From Variovorax sp. OK212 (GTDB lineage: Bacteria; Pseudomonadota; Gammaproteobacteria; Burkholderiales; Burkholderiaceae_C): a stretch of DNA of 64,000 nt. The stretch spans positions 62,001-126,000 of the forward strand of contig NZ_FOLP01000002.1 in NCBI RefSeq assembly GCF_900112425.1, given 5' to 3'. Below are positions 1-8,171 of this stretch, one piece after another. Within the stretch, counting starts at the first letter, position 1, and every line of letters starts with the position of its first letter. Made by a program: the position numbers and the translations under genes. The notes under the pieces were generated by a model that searched no databases, had not been told where the DNA came from, and saw only the letters and a list, made by a program, of their open reading frames with translations.

Positions 1-84
1 TGCGGAGTAGTTCGCGGTGTCATAACCAGGATGCCTTTCTCGCTCTTGTTGAGTGCGGAGTCCGCGATTCTAGCCGCTGCCCGC

Positions 85-396
85 TCAGGCCGTGGGCGCG
101 GTGTTCTTGAGCCCCAACACCTCGATGGGCTCGATCGACGGCGGCTTGGCGAACAGCTCGGGCGCCTTGGCCATCAGCGCCTGGGCAATCGGGCCGGTGA
201 GGTGGGCCTGGCGCCCTGCCTCGTCCTCGAACGCGTCGAACACGCCAAAGGTGGTCGGGGACAGGCGCAACGCGAACCAGATCGGCGTGGTCTTCTCGTC
301 GCGCGCCATCGCGAGGCCCGCTTCCAGGAACTTCTCGACGTCGCCTTCCTTGCCAGGCTTGGCTTCGAGGCGTGCGAACAGTGCGTACTTGATCAT
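85..396 (-). CDS. Putative quinol monooxygenase (ABM family)
   Basis: A 103-residue protein of the antibiotic biosynthesis monooxygenase fold, a small ferredoxin-like dimer. It opens with a beta strand (IKYALFARLEAKPGKEGDV), has the central W-F-AL-RLSPTTFGVFDAF strand, and ends with a helix and strand rich in Pro and Glu. Family members oxidise quinols or act on reactive carbonyls without cofactor; the substrate cannot be read here. Two in-frame ATGs lie six bases apart. I chose the second because AGGAG abuts the first directly but is six bases from the second. The gene is divergent from a GlxA-type regulator, which may control it (inference). Confidence 0.8.
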   Translation of the reverse strand: MIKYALFARLEAKPGKEGDVEKFLEAGLAMARDEKTTPIWFALRLSPTTFGVFDAFEDEAGRQAHLTGPIAQALMAKAPELFAKPPSIEPIEVLGLKNTAPTA

Positions 397-504
397 GCTC
401 ATCTCCTGAGTTGAACGGCGCGCGACATTGCGCGGCGTTGCCATGGACTCTAGGCACGCCGCCCCTCTGGAGCTATTGGCATTTTTGACATCTTTGATAT
501 CGTT

Positions 505-1473
505 ATGGCCATGAAGATCGACGTACTCGCGCTCGACGGCGTGTTCGACACCGGCCTGTCCACGGTGCTCGACGTGTTCACCACCGCTAACGAACTGGCG
601 GCCATGCTGCAGCTCGACGTGGCGCCGTTCGACGTCTCGGTGACGGGCGTTCGCAAGCGCGTGCGCACCTCGCAGGGTTTCACCGTGCCCGTGGCGCGCT
701 CGCTTGGCACCGGCGCCGCCGATTGGCTGATCGTTCCCGCGCTCGGCTGCAAGATGCCCGACACGCTGGAGCCCGCCCTGCAGCGTGCCGACGTGCGCGA
801 TGCCTGCGCCGCGCTGAAGACGCGCTCGAACGAGCGAGCCAGCGTGGCGGCGGCATGCATCGGCACCTTCGTGCTCGCCGAAGCCGGCGTGCTCGACCAC
901 CACAAGGCAACCACGACCTGGTGGCTGGCCACGCTGTTCCGCCAGCGCTACCCGGCCGTGCAGCTGGAAGACTCGCGCATGCTCGTCAGCTCCGGCCACC
1001 TGGTCACCGCCGGCGCGGCGCTGAGCCATGTCGACATGGCGCTGTGGATCGTGCGCCAGGCGAGCCCCGAGCTCGCCACGCTGGTCGCGCGCTATCTCAT
1101 CGTCGATTCGCGGCCGTCGCAGTCGGCCTATGTCATCTCCGACCACCTGTCGCACTCCGACCCGCTCGTGGAGCGTTTCGAGCGCTGGGCCCGCGGGCGC
1201 CTGGCCGACGGCTTCTCGCTCGACGAAGCCGCGCAGGCCGCGGGCACCAGCAAGCGCACGCTGGCCCGGCGCATGCAGCAGGTGCTGGGCAAGAGCCCTC
1301 TCTCGTACGTGCAGGATCTGCGGGTCGAACGCGCGGTGCACCTGCTGAAGACCAGCGACAAGAGCCTCGAGCAGATCGCAGGCATGGTGGGCTACGCCGA
1401 CGGCGTCACGCTGCGCACCCTGCTGCGCCAGCGCCTGGGCCGCGGCGTGCGCGAAGTGCGCCTCGAGGCCTGA
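505..1473 (+). CDS. GlxA-type transcriptional regulator (DJ-1/PfpI + AraC HTH)
   Basis: 322 residues with two parts. Residues about 1-185 form a DJ-1/PfpI (class I amidotransferase-like) domain beginning with KIDVLALDGVFDTG and including a Cys in AAACIGTFVLAEAG. Residues about 225-315 form an AraC-type double helix-turn-helix (FSLDEAAQAAGTSKRTLARR, then LEQIAGMVGYAD). The family includes activators of glycine betaine, carnitine and arginine catabolism; the ligand here is unknown. The gene is divergent from the ABM monooxygenase with a 108-bp gap, which is AT-richer near the start. No autoregulatory site was identified. Confidence 0.85.
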   Translation: MAMKIDVLALDGVFDTGLSTVLDVFTTANELAAMLQLDVAPFDVSVTGVRKRVRTSQGFTVPVARSLGTGAADWLIVPALGCKMPDTLEPALQRADVRDACAALKTRSNERASVAAACIGTFVLAEAGVLDHHKATTTWWLATLFRQRYPAVQLEDSRMLVSSGHLVTAGAALSHVDMALWIVRQASPELATLVARYLIVDSRPSQSAYVISDHLSHSDPLVERFERWARGRLADGFSLDEAAQAAGTSKRTLARRMQQVLGKSPLSYVQDLRVERAVHLLKTSDKSLEQIAGMVGYADGVTLRTLLRQRLGRGVREVRLEA

Positions 1474-1501
1474 CCCGAACAACAGAGCAGGCGCCCGCAC
1501 G

Positions 1502-1527
1502 AAAAAGCCCGGCACATGGCCGGGCTT
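1502..1527 (-). terminator. Rho-independent terminator of aceA
   Basis: A 9-bp perfect stem (1505-1513 with 1519-1527, loop 1514-1518) reads on the minus strand as AAGCCCGGC, loop, GCCGGGCTT followed by a run of five T. It lies 45 bases past the aceA stop. It is between two convergent genes, but only the minus strand has a T run. Confidence 0.75.
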
Positions 1528-1571
1528 GAAAGCGGCAGCGAAGCCGCTGCCGTGGAACCGATCCGCGAGGA

Positions 1572-2903
1572 TCAGTGGAACTGTTCTTCTTCGGTCGAGC
1601 CCGACAGCGCCTTCACGCTGGACGAGCCGCCCTGGATCACGGTGGTCACGTCGTCGAAGTAACCCGCGCCGACTTCCTGCTGGTGCGACACGAAGGTGTA
1701 GCCCTTTTCGCGCGCGGCGAACTCGGGTTCCTGCACCATGTTCACGTAGTGCTTCATGCCTTCGCCGCGAGCGTAGGCGTGGGCGAACTGGAAGGTGTTG
1801 AACCAGTTGATGTGGATGCCGGCCAGCGTGATGAACTGGTACTTGTAGCCGAGTGCGGCCAGGTCTTCCTGGAACGAGGCGATCTGCTTGTCGTCGAGGT
1901 TCTTCTTCCAGTTGAACGAGGGCGAGCAGTTGTACGAGAGCAGCTTGCCGGGGCAGGCAGCGTGCACGGCTTGCGCGAATTCGCGGGCGAAGCCGATGTC
2001 CGGCACGCCGGTTTCGCACCACACCAGGTCGGCGTAGGGCGCGTAGGCCACGCCGCGGCTGATGGCTTGCTCCAGGCCGTTCTTCACGCGGTAGAAGCCT
2101 TCCTGCGTGCGCTCGCCCGTCAGGAAGGGCTTGTCGTTGGCGTCGTGGTCGGACGTGATCAGGTTGGCGGCTTCAGCGTCGGTGCGGGCCAGGACGATGG
2201 TCGACACGCCCAGCACGTCGGCGGCGAAGCGCGCGGCAATCAGCTTCTCGCAGGCTTCGTGCGTCGGCACGAGCACCTTGCCGCCCATGTGGCCGCACTT
2301 CTTCACGGCAGCCAGTTGGTCTTCGAAGTGCACGCCGGCGGCGCCCGAGGTGATCATGTTCTTCATGAGTTCGAAGGCGTTCAGCACGCCGCCGAAACCG
2401 GCTTCGGCGTCGGCCACGATCGGCAGGAAGTAGTCGATGAACTCCTTGTCGCCCGGGTTCACGCCACGGCCCCACTGGATTTCATCGGCGCGGCGGAAGG
2501 TGTTGTTGATGCGGCGAACCATCGTCGGCACCGAGTCGTACGCATACAGCGACTGGTCGGGGTACATGCTTTCCGAGGTGTTGCCGTCGGCGGCGACTTG
2601 CCAGCCCGACAGGTACACGGCTTCCAGGCCGGCCTTGGCCTGTTGCATGGCCTGGCCAGCGGAGATGGCGCCGAACGCATTCACGTAGCCCTTCTTGGAG
2701 CCGCCGTTGATCTTGTCCCACAGCTTCTCGGCGCCGCGCTTGGCCAGCGTGTGCTCGATCGGGAAAGAGCCGCGCAGACGCACGACGTCGGCAGCGCTGT
2801 AGCCGCGCTTGACGCCCTTCCAACGGGGGTCGGTGGCCCACTCTTTTTCGAGTGCGGCAATTTGCTGTTCGCGGCTCAGTTGTTCTGTGAGGGTCTGGGG
2901 CAT
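1572..2903 (-). CDS. aceA: Isocitrate lyase
   Basis: 443 residues, the usual length for bacterial isocitrate lyase. The enzyme splits isocitrate into succinate and glyoxylate, the first step of the glyoxylate shunt, and acts as a cytosolic tetramer. The active-site KKCGHMGGK loop (KKCGH signature) is present, with the metal-binding LARTDAEAA segment and the C-terminal [12 protein letters not shown] block. The start was set at MPQTLTEQL; an upstream in-frame extension of 21 residues is not family-like. No malate synthase gene is nearby. The long AT-rich leader suggests carbon-source control. Confidence 0.97.
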   Translation of the reverse strand: MPQTLTEQLSREQQIAALEKEWATDPRWKGVKRGYSAADVVRLRGSFPIEHTLAKRGAEKLWDKINGGSKKGYVNAFGAISAGQAMQQAKAGLEAVYLSGWQVAADGNTSESMYPDQSLYAYDSVPTMVRRINNTFRRADEIQWGRGVNPGDKEFIDYFLPIVADAEAGFGGVLNAFELMKNMITSGAAGVHFEDQLAAVKKCGHMGGKVLVPTHEACEKLIAARFAADVLGVSTIVLARTDAEAANLITSDHDANDKPFLTGERTQEGFYRVKNGLEQAISRGVAYAPYADLVWCETGVPDIGFAREFAQAVHAACPGKLLSYNCSPSFNWKKNLDDKQIASFQEDLAALGYKYQFITLAGIHINWFNTFQFAHAYARGEGMKHYVNMVQEPEFAAREKGYTFVSHQQEVGAGYFDDVTTVIQGGSSSVKALSGSTEEEQFH

Positions 2904-3109
2904 GGTCACTCCGTGAGGTTGGTTGAAGATTTGGCGTTGCGGCCGTGGAGTTACTTTAATCCGCACTCAGACTCTTATGTCTTATAGAAGACATATTTTT
3001 CACCAAACAAAATCAACAAGTTACGGAGATATTTCTCAATGCAAAATTATTTTTCTCATATTGAGAAAAAATATTGCGGCGCAGCAGCCGCAGATTTCGC
3101 AATGCGCAA
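2904..3109 (-). promoter_or_regulatory. aceA control region with inverted repeat
   Basis: 206 bp, strikingly AT-rich for this chromosome. It holds a perfect inverted repeat, TATGTCTT-atag-AAGACATA, at 2976-2995, about 73-92 bases upstream of the aceA start, plus several A/T runs at 2995-3075. The repeat is seen; its role as a regulator-binding site is inferred. No coding potential was found. Confidence 0.55.
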
Positions 3110-3529
3110 TCAATCTTTCGGTTGTGAAAACAGGCCCTCGCCAGGATCACACGCCGCATGCGCAATCCAATCGCCGCTGCCGATCACGCGCCGCCCAGCA
3201 ATGCGCGACGGATGGATCTCATAGACCAGGCAATCGAGCGGCTGCCCGTCGACCTCCACGCGCACACGCCGCTTGATGTATTCACCGGAATCGTCGTCCG
3301 CGACTTCCTCGAGCACATCGAGCGCAGCCTCGACCGAGGGCTCGACCGCATACACCTCGCCCGTCACCCGCCCTGCGCCGCCCAGCACGACACCCGGATA
3401 CGCACCCAGGTCGTACAGCGTGCCGGCAACGCTCGCCTGGCCGACCCACACGGGCAGCGGCCTGTAGCGCGCGATGTCGTTGCGCCCGCCGCGGCGCAGC
3501 GTGCCGTAAACAAAAACGTGGGGCATCAT
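3110..3529 (-). CDS. Gamma-glutamylcyclotransferase (AIG2/GGCT-like) family protein
   Basis: 139 residues with the family signature near the N-terminus (VFVYGTLRRGG) and the conserved Glu in the GRVTGEVYAV strand, expected to act as general acid/base. Members release 5-oxoproline from gamma-glutamyl compounds, or act on related gamma-glutamylamines; the exact substrate cannot be assigned. The start at the first of two adjacent ATGs follows AAGGCGG at good spacing. It runs toward aceA, and its stop lies in the AT-rich aceA leader. Confidence 0.85.
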   Translation of the reverse strand: MMPHVFVYGTLRRGGRNDIARYRPLPVWVGQASVAGTLYDLGAYPGVVLGGAGRVTGEVYAVEPSVEAALDVLEEVADDDSGEYIKRRVRVEVDGQPLDCLVYEIHPSRIAGRRVIGSGDWIAHAACDPGEGLFSQPKD

Positions 3530-3569
3530 CGAACCGCCTTCTCCGCAACAACAACAGAACTTCAGTCTA

Positions 3570-4505
3570 TTGAACTCCGCCGCCCCCGCATCAGGCCGTC
3601 TCGTGGCCTACGGCTGCCTGGCCTTGAGCATGTCGCTCGTCGGCGCCTACGTCGCCCTCTCCAAGCCCCTCGTCGTTGCGTTTCCGGTGCTGCTGCTCGC
3701 GTGGCTGCGCTTCGGCATCGCCGCGCTGGCCATGCCGCACTGGCTCAAGCGCACGCCCGACGAGCCGCCGATGACACGGCGCACGCGCGGCCTCGTGTTC
3801 CTCGAATCGTTCCTCGGCAACTTCCTGTTCTCGATCTGCATGCTCTACGGCGTGAGCCTGACGAGCGCGGTGTCGGCCGGCGTGATCATGGCGTCGATCC
3901 CCGCCTGCGTGGCTGTTGCGAGCTGGCTCTTCCTGCGCGAACGCATCACCGCGCGCATCGCCATGGCCATTGCGTGCGCGGCGTTCGGCATCGGCCTGCT
4001 GGCGCTTTCACCGGCGCACGCGAGCGCGCATGCCACGGCATCGCCCTCCGCCATGCAGTCGTCGCTTCCCTGGCTCGGCAACCTGCTGGTGTTCTGCGCG
4101 GTGCTCTGCGAGACGGCCTACGCGGTGATCGGCAAGTCGCTCACGGGACGCCTGGGGCCCAAGCGCATCGCCTCGCTCATCAACCTGTGGGGCTTCGTGC
4201 TGTCGATGCCCTTCGGCATCTGGTTCGCGCTGCAGTTCGATTTCACCGCCGTGCGCCTGGGCACCTGGGCATTGCTGGTGGCCTATGCGTTGGCCGCGAG
4301 CATCTGGACGGTGTGGCTCTGGATGAACGGACTTCGCCACGTACCAGCGGCACAAGCGAGTGTCTTCACCGTGCTGCTGCCCGTCAGCGCGGCGCTCGTG
4401 GGCGTGCTCGTGCTGGGTGAAAACCTCTCCTCGCCACAGCTGCTTGCGTTCCTCATCGCACTCGTGGGCGTGGTGCTTGCGACCTGGCCCGCGCGCAGAA
4501 CGTGA
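3570..4505 (+). CDS. EamA/DMT-family transporter
   Basis: About 311 residues and ten predicted hydrophobic helices in two EamA repeats, as expected for a drug/metabolite transporter of the inner membrane. The second repeat has the typical ending (FTVLLPVSAALVGVLVLGENLSS, then ALVGVVLATWPARR). The substrate is unknown. The start is uncertain: a TTG at 3570 gives a full first helix, while the first ATG (3630) would cut into it. I see no strong ribosome-binding site. It is divergent from the cyclotransferase with only 40 bp between. Confidence 0.85.
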   Translation: MNSAAPASGRLVAYGCLALSMSLVGAYVALSKPLVVAFPVLLLAWLRFGIAALAMPHWLKRTPDEPPMTRRTRGLVFLESFLGNFLFSICMLYGVSLTSAVSAGVIMASIPACVAVASWLFLRERITARIAMAIACAAFGIGLLALSPAHASAHATASPSAMQSSLPWLGNLLVFCAVLCETAYAVIGKSLTGRLGPKRIASLINLWGFVLSMPFGIWFALQFDFTAVRLGTWALLVAYALAASIWTVWLWMNGLRHVPAAQASVFTVLLPVSAALVGVLVLGENLSSPQLLAFLIALVGVVLATWPARRT

Positions 4506-4660
4506 AAAAGGGAGCTTCTCCCCTCTGAAAAAACAACAGCCCCCAATGAAAAAAGCGCTTTTCCCCTTGGAAACGCGTTTTTTCTCCTTTAGCATCCGCA
4601 ATGCCACTGGAGACGCAAGTTTTTCATTGGTGAACGTTCAACCAAAAAAGGAAATCAACC

Positions 4661-5125
4661 ATGGCAACTGCAAAGAAAGCTCCGGCAAAGAAAGCCGCCG
4701 CTCCCGCGAAGAAGGCTGCTGCTCCGGCAAAGAAGGCCGCTGCTCCTGCGAAGAAGGCTGCTGCTCCGGCAAAGAAGGCCGCTGCTCCCGCGAAGAAGGC
4801 TGCGGCTCCGGCAAAGAAGGCTGCTGCTCCTGCGAAGAAGGCCGCTCCCGCAAAGAAGGCTGCTCCCGCCAAGAAGCGCACGCCCAACGCCGCGTTCATG
4901 AAGGCCCTGACCCCCAGCCCGGCACTCGCCGCTGTGGTCGGCTCGACGCCGCTGCCGCGTACCGCCGTCGTGAGCAAGCTGTGGGACTACATCAAGAAGA
5001 ACAACCTTCAAGACAAGGCCAACAAGCGCAACATCAACGCCGACGCCAAGCTGAAGGAAATCTTCGGCAAGGCCCAAGTGTCGATGTTCGAACTGGCCGC
5101 GCTGATTGGCAAGCACGTCAAGTAA
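4661..5125 (+). CDS. H1-like nucleoid protein with C-terminal SWIB/MDM2 domain
   Basis: 154 residues in two halves. Residues about 5-78 are a lysine-rich tail of roughly ten APAKKAA units, like bacterial histone H1-like proteins. Residues about 80-152 are a SWIB domain (TPNAAFMKALTPSPALAAVV, then KLWDYIKKNNLQD and the FGKAQVSMFELAALIGKHV end). SWIB domains are otherwise best known from eukaryotic chromatin remodellers and chlamydial topoisomerase. The likely role is DNA compaction or regulation (inferred). A clear AAAGGA ribosome-binding site precedes the ATG, and a strong terminator follows. Confidence 0.9.
   Translation: MATAKKAPAKKAAAPAKKAAAPAKKAAAPAKKAAAPAKKAAAPAKKAAAPAKKAAAPAKKAAPAKKAAPAKKRTPNAAFMKALTPSPALAAVVGSTPLPRTAVVSKLWDYIKKNNLQDKANKRNINADAKLKEIFGKAQVSMFELAALIGKHVK
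4673..4880 (+). repeat. Tandem APAKKAA-coding repeat
   Basis: About ten in-frame units of mostly 21 bp, encoding Ala-Pro-Ala-Lys-Lys-Ala-Ala, within the H1/SWIB gene. Units alternate between CCGGC, CCCGC and CCTGC codon variants. Slippage at such a repeat would vary the tail length without a frameshift. Confidence 0.9.
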
Positions 5126-5156
5126 GCGTTCGGGAGCCTCGCGATCCTGAATCAGG

Positions 5157-5183
5157 AAGCCCGCTTCATGCGGGCTTTTTTTT
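5157..5183 (+). terminator. Rho-independent terminator of the H1/SWIB gene
   Basis: An 8-bp stem (AAGCCCGC, 5157-5164, with GCGGGCTT, 5170-5177), a five-base loop and a T run to 5183. The stop codon of the convergent AraC gene (5166-5168) falls inside the loop. Confidence 0.9.
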
Positions 5184-5957
5184 CGCCTGCAAGGCGCTCT
5201 GCGACGCCTCTCTTCCCTCTTCGAAGAAGCGTGCCGGCGTGCAGCCGAAGTGCTTGCGGAAGGCCTCGATGAAGGCGCTCACCGAGCTGTAGCCCACCGT
5301 CAATGCCACCGCGGTCACGCTCCCGCGCAGGCTCAGCAACTCCACCGCCTTGAGCAGGCGCGCCTGCTGGCGCCACTGCGCGAAGCTCAGGCCCGTCTCG
5401 GCCGCGAAGCGGCGCGTGAGCGTGCGGCGCGCCATGCCGATGCGATCGGCCCAGTCGTCGATGCCGTCCGCAAGCGCCGGTTCGTTCGCCAGCGCGGCAG
5501 CCATCGCGGCCAGGCGCCTGTCTTGCGGCATGGGCAAGTGCAGCGACTGCGGCCCGCTCGCCGCCAGCTCGTCGATCAGCACGCCCACCAGGCGCGCGCG
5601 GCGGGGCTCCAGCAGCGCATCGGATGGGTCCAGCGAGATCAGCCGCTCCAGCAGCCCGCCGAGCAGCGGCGTGACGGCGAACACATGCGGCCCGTCAGGC
5701 AACACCTGCGCCGCCTGCGCGTCGATGTGCAGGCTCCAGCCCGCCGTGGCGCCGAAGCTCTGCGCCGCATGCGCGCAACGCGGCGCGATCCAGCCGATCC
5801 ATCCCGGCGGCTGCACCCAGCGGCCCGACGGCGTCTCGATGACCTGCAGGCCCTCTCGCAACGCGAACAGCTGCCCGGTCTCGTGCGCGTGGTAACCGGT
5901 GACGCGCGGCGCCTCGTACGTGGTGAGCCAGAGCTTCACGGGCGCCTCAGCCGCCAT
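5166..5957 (-). CDS. AraC-family transcriptional regulator
   Basis: 263 residues. The N-terminal cupin (residues about 10-100, with YHAHETGQLFALREG and a PPG turn) is typical of NimR-like AraC proteins. The C-terminal half carries two helix-turn-helix motifs (DDWADRIGMARRTLTRRFAAE and VTAVALTVGYSSVSAFIEAF). The last residues (ALQAKKKPA) are encoded by the terminator of the neighbouring gene, so the true family end is probably FFEEGR. The gene is divergent from the short hypothetical gene at 6061 across 103 bp. The effector is unknown. Confidence 0.88.
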   Translation of the reverse strand: MAAEAPVKLWLTTYEAPRVTGYHAHETGQLFALREGLQVIETPSGRWVQPPGWIGWIAPRCAHAAQSFGATAGWSLHIDAQAAQVLPDGPHVFAVTPLLGGLLERLISLDPSDALLEPRRARLVGVLIDELAASGPQSLHLPMPQDRRLAAMAAALANEPALADGIDDWADRIGMARRTLTRRFAAETGLSFAQWRQQARLLKAVELLSLRGSVTAVALTVGYSSVSAFIEAFRKHFGCTPARFFEEGREASQSALQAKKKPA

Positions 5958-6060
5958 GGCTGGCCCGCCGGCGGCATCGATTGGCCCCGCGCCGCAAGCC
6001 GCCGAGTGCCCCGCTGCCTAGCATCGAGTCCATCTTCAACACGCCACTCAAGGAGCATCC

Positions 6061-6387
6061 ATGAAAGCCCAGGACATCATTCCCGACGGACAGGACTTCA
6101 CCATCATCGGCGGCCGCACCGTGCGCAAGGGCTCGGTCGGCGCCTTCCTCGCCAATGCGCGAATCCTCGAGGACGCGAGCGCCTCGGCCGAAGACAAGCA
6201 GTCGGCCCGGCAGGACCTGCACGCGCTCGTGCCCACGCTCGACGCGCTCGGCCTGTTCGACGTGTTCGAGTTGCGCTCCACCACGCTGCGCGAGGAGCTG
6301 GAAGAGGCTCGGGCCCGCCACCATGGCGCCGCGCTCAGCCCTTCGCCTGCTGCTGCTGTTGTTGCTGCAGCTTCGCCGAGCGCGTGA
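6061..6387 (+). CDS. Conserved hypothetical protein
   Basis: 108 residues, not recognised as a named family. Residues 1-85 look like a compact folded domain (MKAQDIIPDGQDFTIIGG at the N-terminus, then a run of amphipathic helices ending LREELEEAR). The last 20 or so residues are Ala/Ser/Pro-rich and are read from DNA that overlaps, by 53 bp, the 3' end of the convergent ThDP-enzyme gene. AAGGAG lies just before the ATG. Codon use over the first 85 codons looks genuine. It is divergent from the AraC regulator, which may control it (inference). Confidence 0.65.
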   Translation: MKAQDIIPDGQDFTIIGGRTVRKGSVGAFLANARILEDASASAEDKQSARQDLHALVPTLDALGLFDVFELRSTTLREELEEARARHHGAALSPSPAAAVVAAASPSA

Positions 6388-8077
6388 TCGTGCCCAGCGT
6401 GCCGCGCGTGCTGATCACCTCGGGGTCGAGCGGAATCTCGATCAGCGTGCCGGTGTCGGCCGCCAGCGCGCGCAGCAGCGCGGCTTCGAACTGCGCGGTT
6501 TCCGTCACGCGCTCGGCCGCATAGCCGTAGGCGCGCGCAAGGCCGCAGAAGTCGGGGTTGCGCAGCGCGGTGCCGCTCGTGCGTTCGGGGTATTCGCGCT
6601 CCTGGTGCATGCGGATGGTGCCGAACATGCCGTTGTTCAGCAGCACGACGATGCTCTTGCCGCCGTGCTGCGAGGCCGTCGCCAGCTCCTGCCCCGTCAT
6701 CAGGAAATCGCCGTCGCCGGCAATCGTGAAGGCCACGCGCCCCGTCGCGAGGTTGGCCGCGATGCCCGCAGGCACGCCGTAGCCCATCGCGCCGCTGGTC
6801 GGCGCCAGCTGCGTCTTCGCGCCCTTCGTGAGGCCGTGGTATCGAAAGTAGCGGTGCACCCAGCTCGCGAAGTTGCCCGCGCCGTTGGTGATGGCCGCAT
6901 CGGCTGGCAGGTGCTTCTGCAGCAGCGCAACCACCGCCGCCATGTCGACCGGCCCGCGCGGCGTCTCGGCCGGCATGCCGGCCAGCGCCTGCGGCACGAG
7001 GTTGGCCTCGTAGTCGGCATGCGCCTGCAGCGTCCACTCTTCCCACGGCAGCGTCGGCGGCGCGCTCAGCACCTCCAGGCTGCGCGCGGCGGCGCTCATG
7101 CCGGCGTTGATGGCCAGGTCGGCCTGGTAGACGCGGTTGAGTTCTTCCGCGCTCGCGTGGATGTGCACCAGCGTCTGCTTCGCCTTGGGCGCTTCCAGCA
7201 GCGTGTAGCCGCCCGTCGTCATCTCGCCCAGGCGCGGGCCGATCGCCAGGATCAGGTCGGCGTCCTTCACGCGCTGCGCGAGCTTCGGGTTGATGGCGAT
7301 GCCGACGTCGCCCGCGTACAGCGGGTGATGGTTGTCGAAGGTGTCCTGGAAGCGGAAGGCGTTGGTCACCGGCAGGCGCCAGTTCTCGGCGAAGCGCTGC
7401 AGCGCCTGCGCGGCCTGCGTCGTCCAGCCGCCGCCGCCGGCAATCACCAGCGGGCGCTGCGACTTCAGCAGCAGCTCGCGCAAGGTGCGCAGCGCGCCGG
7501 GGTCGCTCCACGGCTCGACGGCCTCGACGCGCTTCAGGGGCCGCGCGGCCGTCTCGCTGCGCAGCATGTCTTCCGGCAGCACCAGCACCACCGGGCCGGG
7601 CCGGCCGTTCATCGCGGTGGCGAAGGCGCGCGCGATGTATTCGGGAATGCGGTTCGCGTCGTCGATGCGCTCCACGCGCTTGGCGAAACCCTTGGTGCTC
7701 GGCCCGAAGAAGCTGGCGTAGTCGACCTCCTGGAAGGCCTCGCGGTCTCGGAAGTCGCTGCCGACGTCGCCCACGAAGAGCACCATCGGCGTCGAGTCCT
7801 GGAAGGCGTTGTGCACGCCGATCGACGCATTGGTCGCGCCCGGCCCACGCGTCACGAAGCACACGCCCGGCCTGCCGGTGAGCTTGCCGTGGGCCTCGGC
7901 CATGAAGGCCGCGCCGCCCTCCTGGCGGTTGACGATGAAGCGCGCGCGCTCGCGGTAGGCGTGGAAGCCGTCGAGCACCGCCAGGAAGCTTTCGCCTGGC
8001 ACGCCGAACGCCATCTCCATGCCTTGTTCGATCAGGCACTCGACGATCAGGTGGCCCGCGGGTTGTGATGTACTCAT
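6335..8077 (-). CDS. ThDP-dependent enzyme, acetolactate synthase-like
   Basis: 580 residues with the three-domain layout of the acetolactate synthase/benzoylformate decarboxylase family. The N-terminal pyrimidine-binding domain has the catalytic Glu in GVPGESFLAVLDG. A central Rossmann-like domain follows, and the C-terminal domain has the ThDP/Mg motif (AGDGDFLM, then LLNNGMFG). It is not an assured acetolactate synthase: no regulatory subunit gene is adjacent and the substrate is unknown. The start is at MSTSQPAGH, after GAGG eleven bases upstream. It is divergent from a TetR gene, sharing a promoter with an operator-like palindrome. Confidence 0.88.
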   Translation of the reverse strand: MSTSQPAGHLIVECLIEQGMEMAFGVPGESFLAVLDGFHAYRERARFIVNRQEGGAAFMAEAHGKLTGRPGVCFVTRGPGATNASIGVHNAFQDSTPMVLFVGDVGSDFRDREAFQEVDYASFFGPSTKGFAKRVERIDDANRIPEYIARAFATAMNGRPGPVVLVLPEDMLRSETAARPLKRVEAVEPWSDPGALRTLRELLLKSQRPLVIAGGGGWTTQAAQALQRFAENWRLPVTNAFRFQDTFDNHHPLYAGDVGIAINPKLAQRVKDADLILAIGPRLGEMTTGGYTLLEAPKAKQTLVHIHASAEELNRVYQADLAINAGMSAAARSLEVLSAPPTLPWEEWTLQAHADYEANLVPQALAGMPAETPRGPVDMAAVVALLQKHLPADAAITNGAGNFASWVHRYFRYHGLTKGAKTQLAPTSGAMGYGVPAGIAANLATGRVAFTIAGDGDFLMTGQELATASQHGGKSIVVLLNNGMFGTIRMHQEREYPERTSGTALRNPDFCGLARAYGYAAERVTETAQFEAALLRALAADTGTLIEIPLDPEVISTRGTLGTITRSAKLQQQQQQQAKG

Positions 8078-8142
8078 GAGAAGTAGAACCTCAGCTGCAA
8101 ATGTCTTCGGCAATTATGTGCGCCCCCTCTCCATGTCTTGCG

Positions 8143-8165
8143 TTAATTCACCAATTGGTTAAATT
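8143..8165. promoter_or_regulatory. Putative TetR operator 1
   Basis: The sequence contains TTAATTCACCAATTGGTTAA, with a perfect ACCAATTGGT core. It ends seven bases before the TetR start and lies in the divergent promoter shared with the ThDP enzyme. It shares AATTCAC and ATTGGT at the same spacing with the site at 8949-8968. Confidence 0.6.
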
Positions 8166-8171
8166 CGCGCC

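Noticed and set aside
4510..4522. GGGAG-ctt-CTCCC hairpin after the EamA gene
   Set aside because: The T run is on the minus strand, where no gene ends. It is too weak to call a terminator of the transporter.
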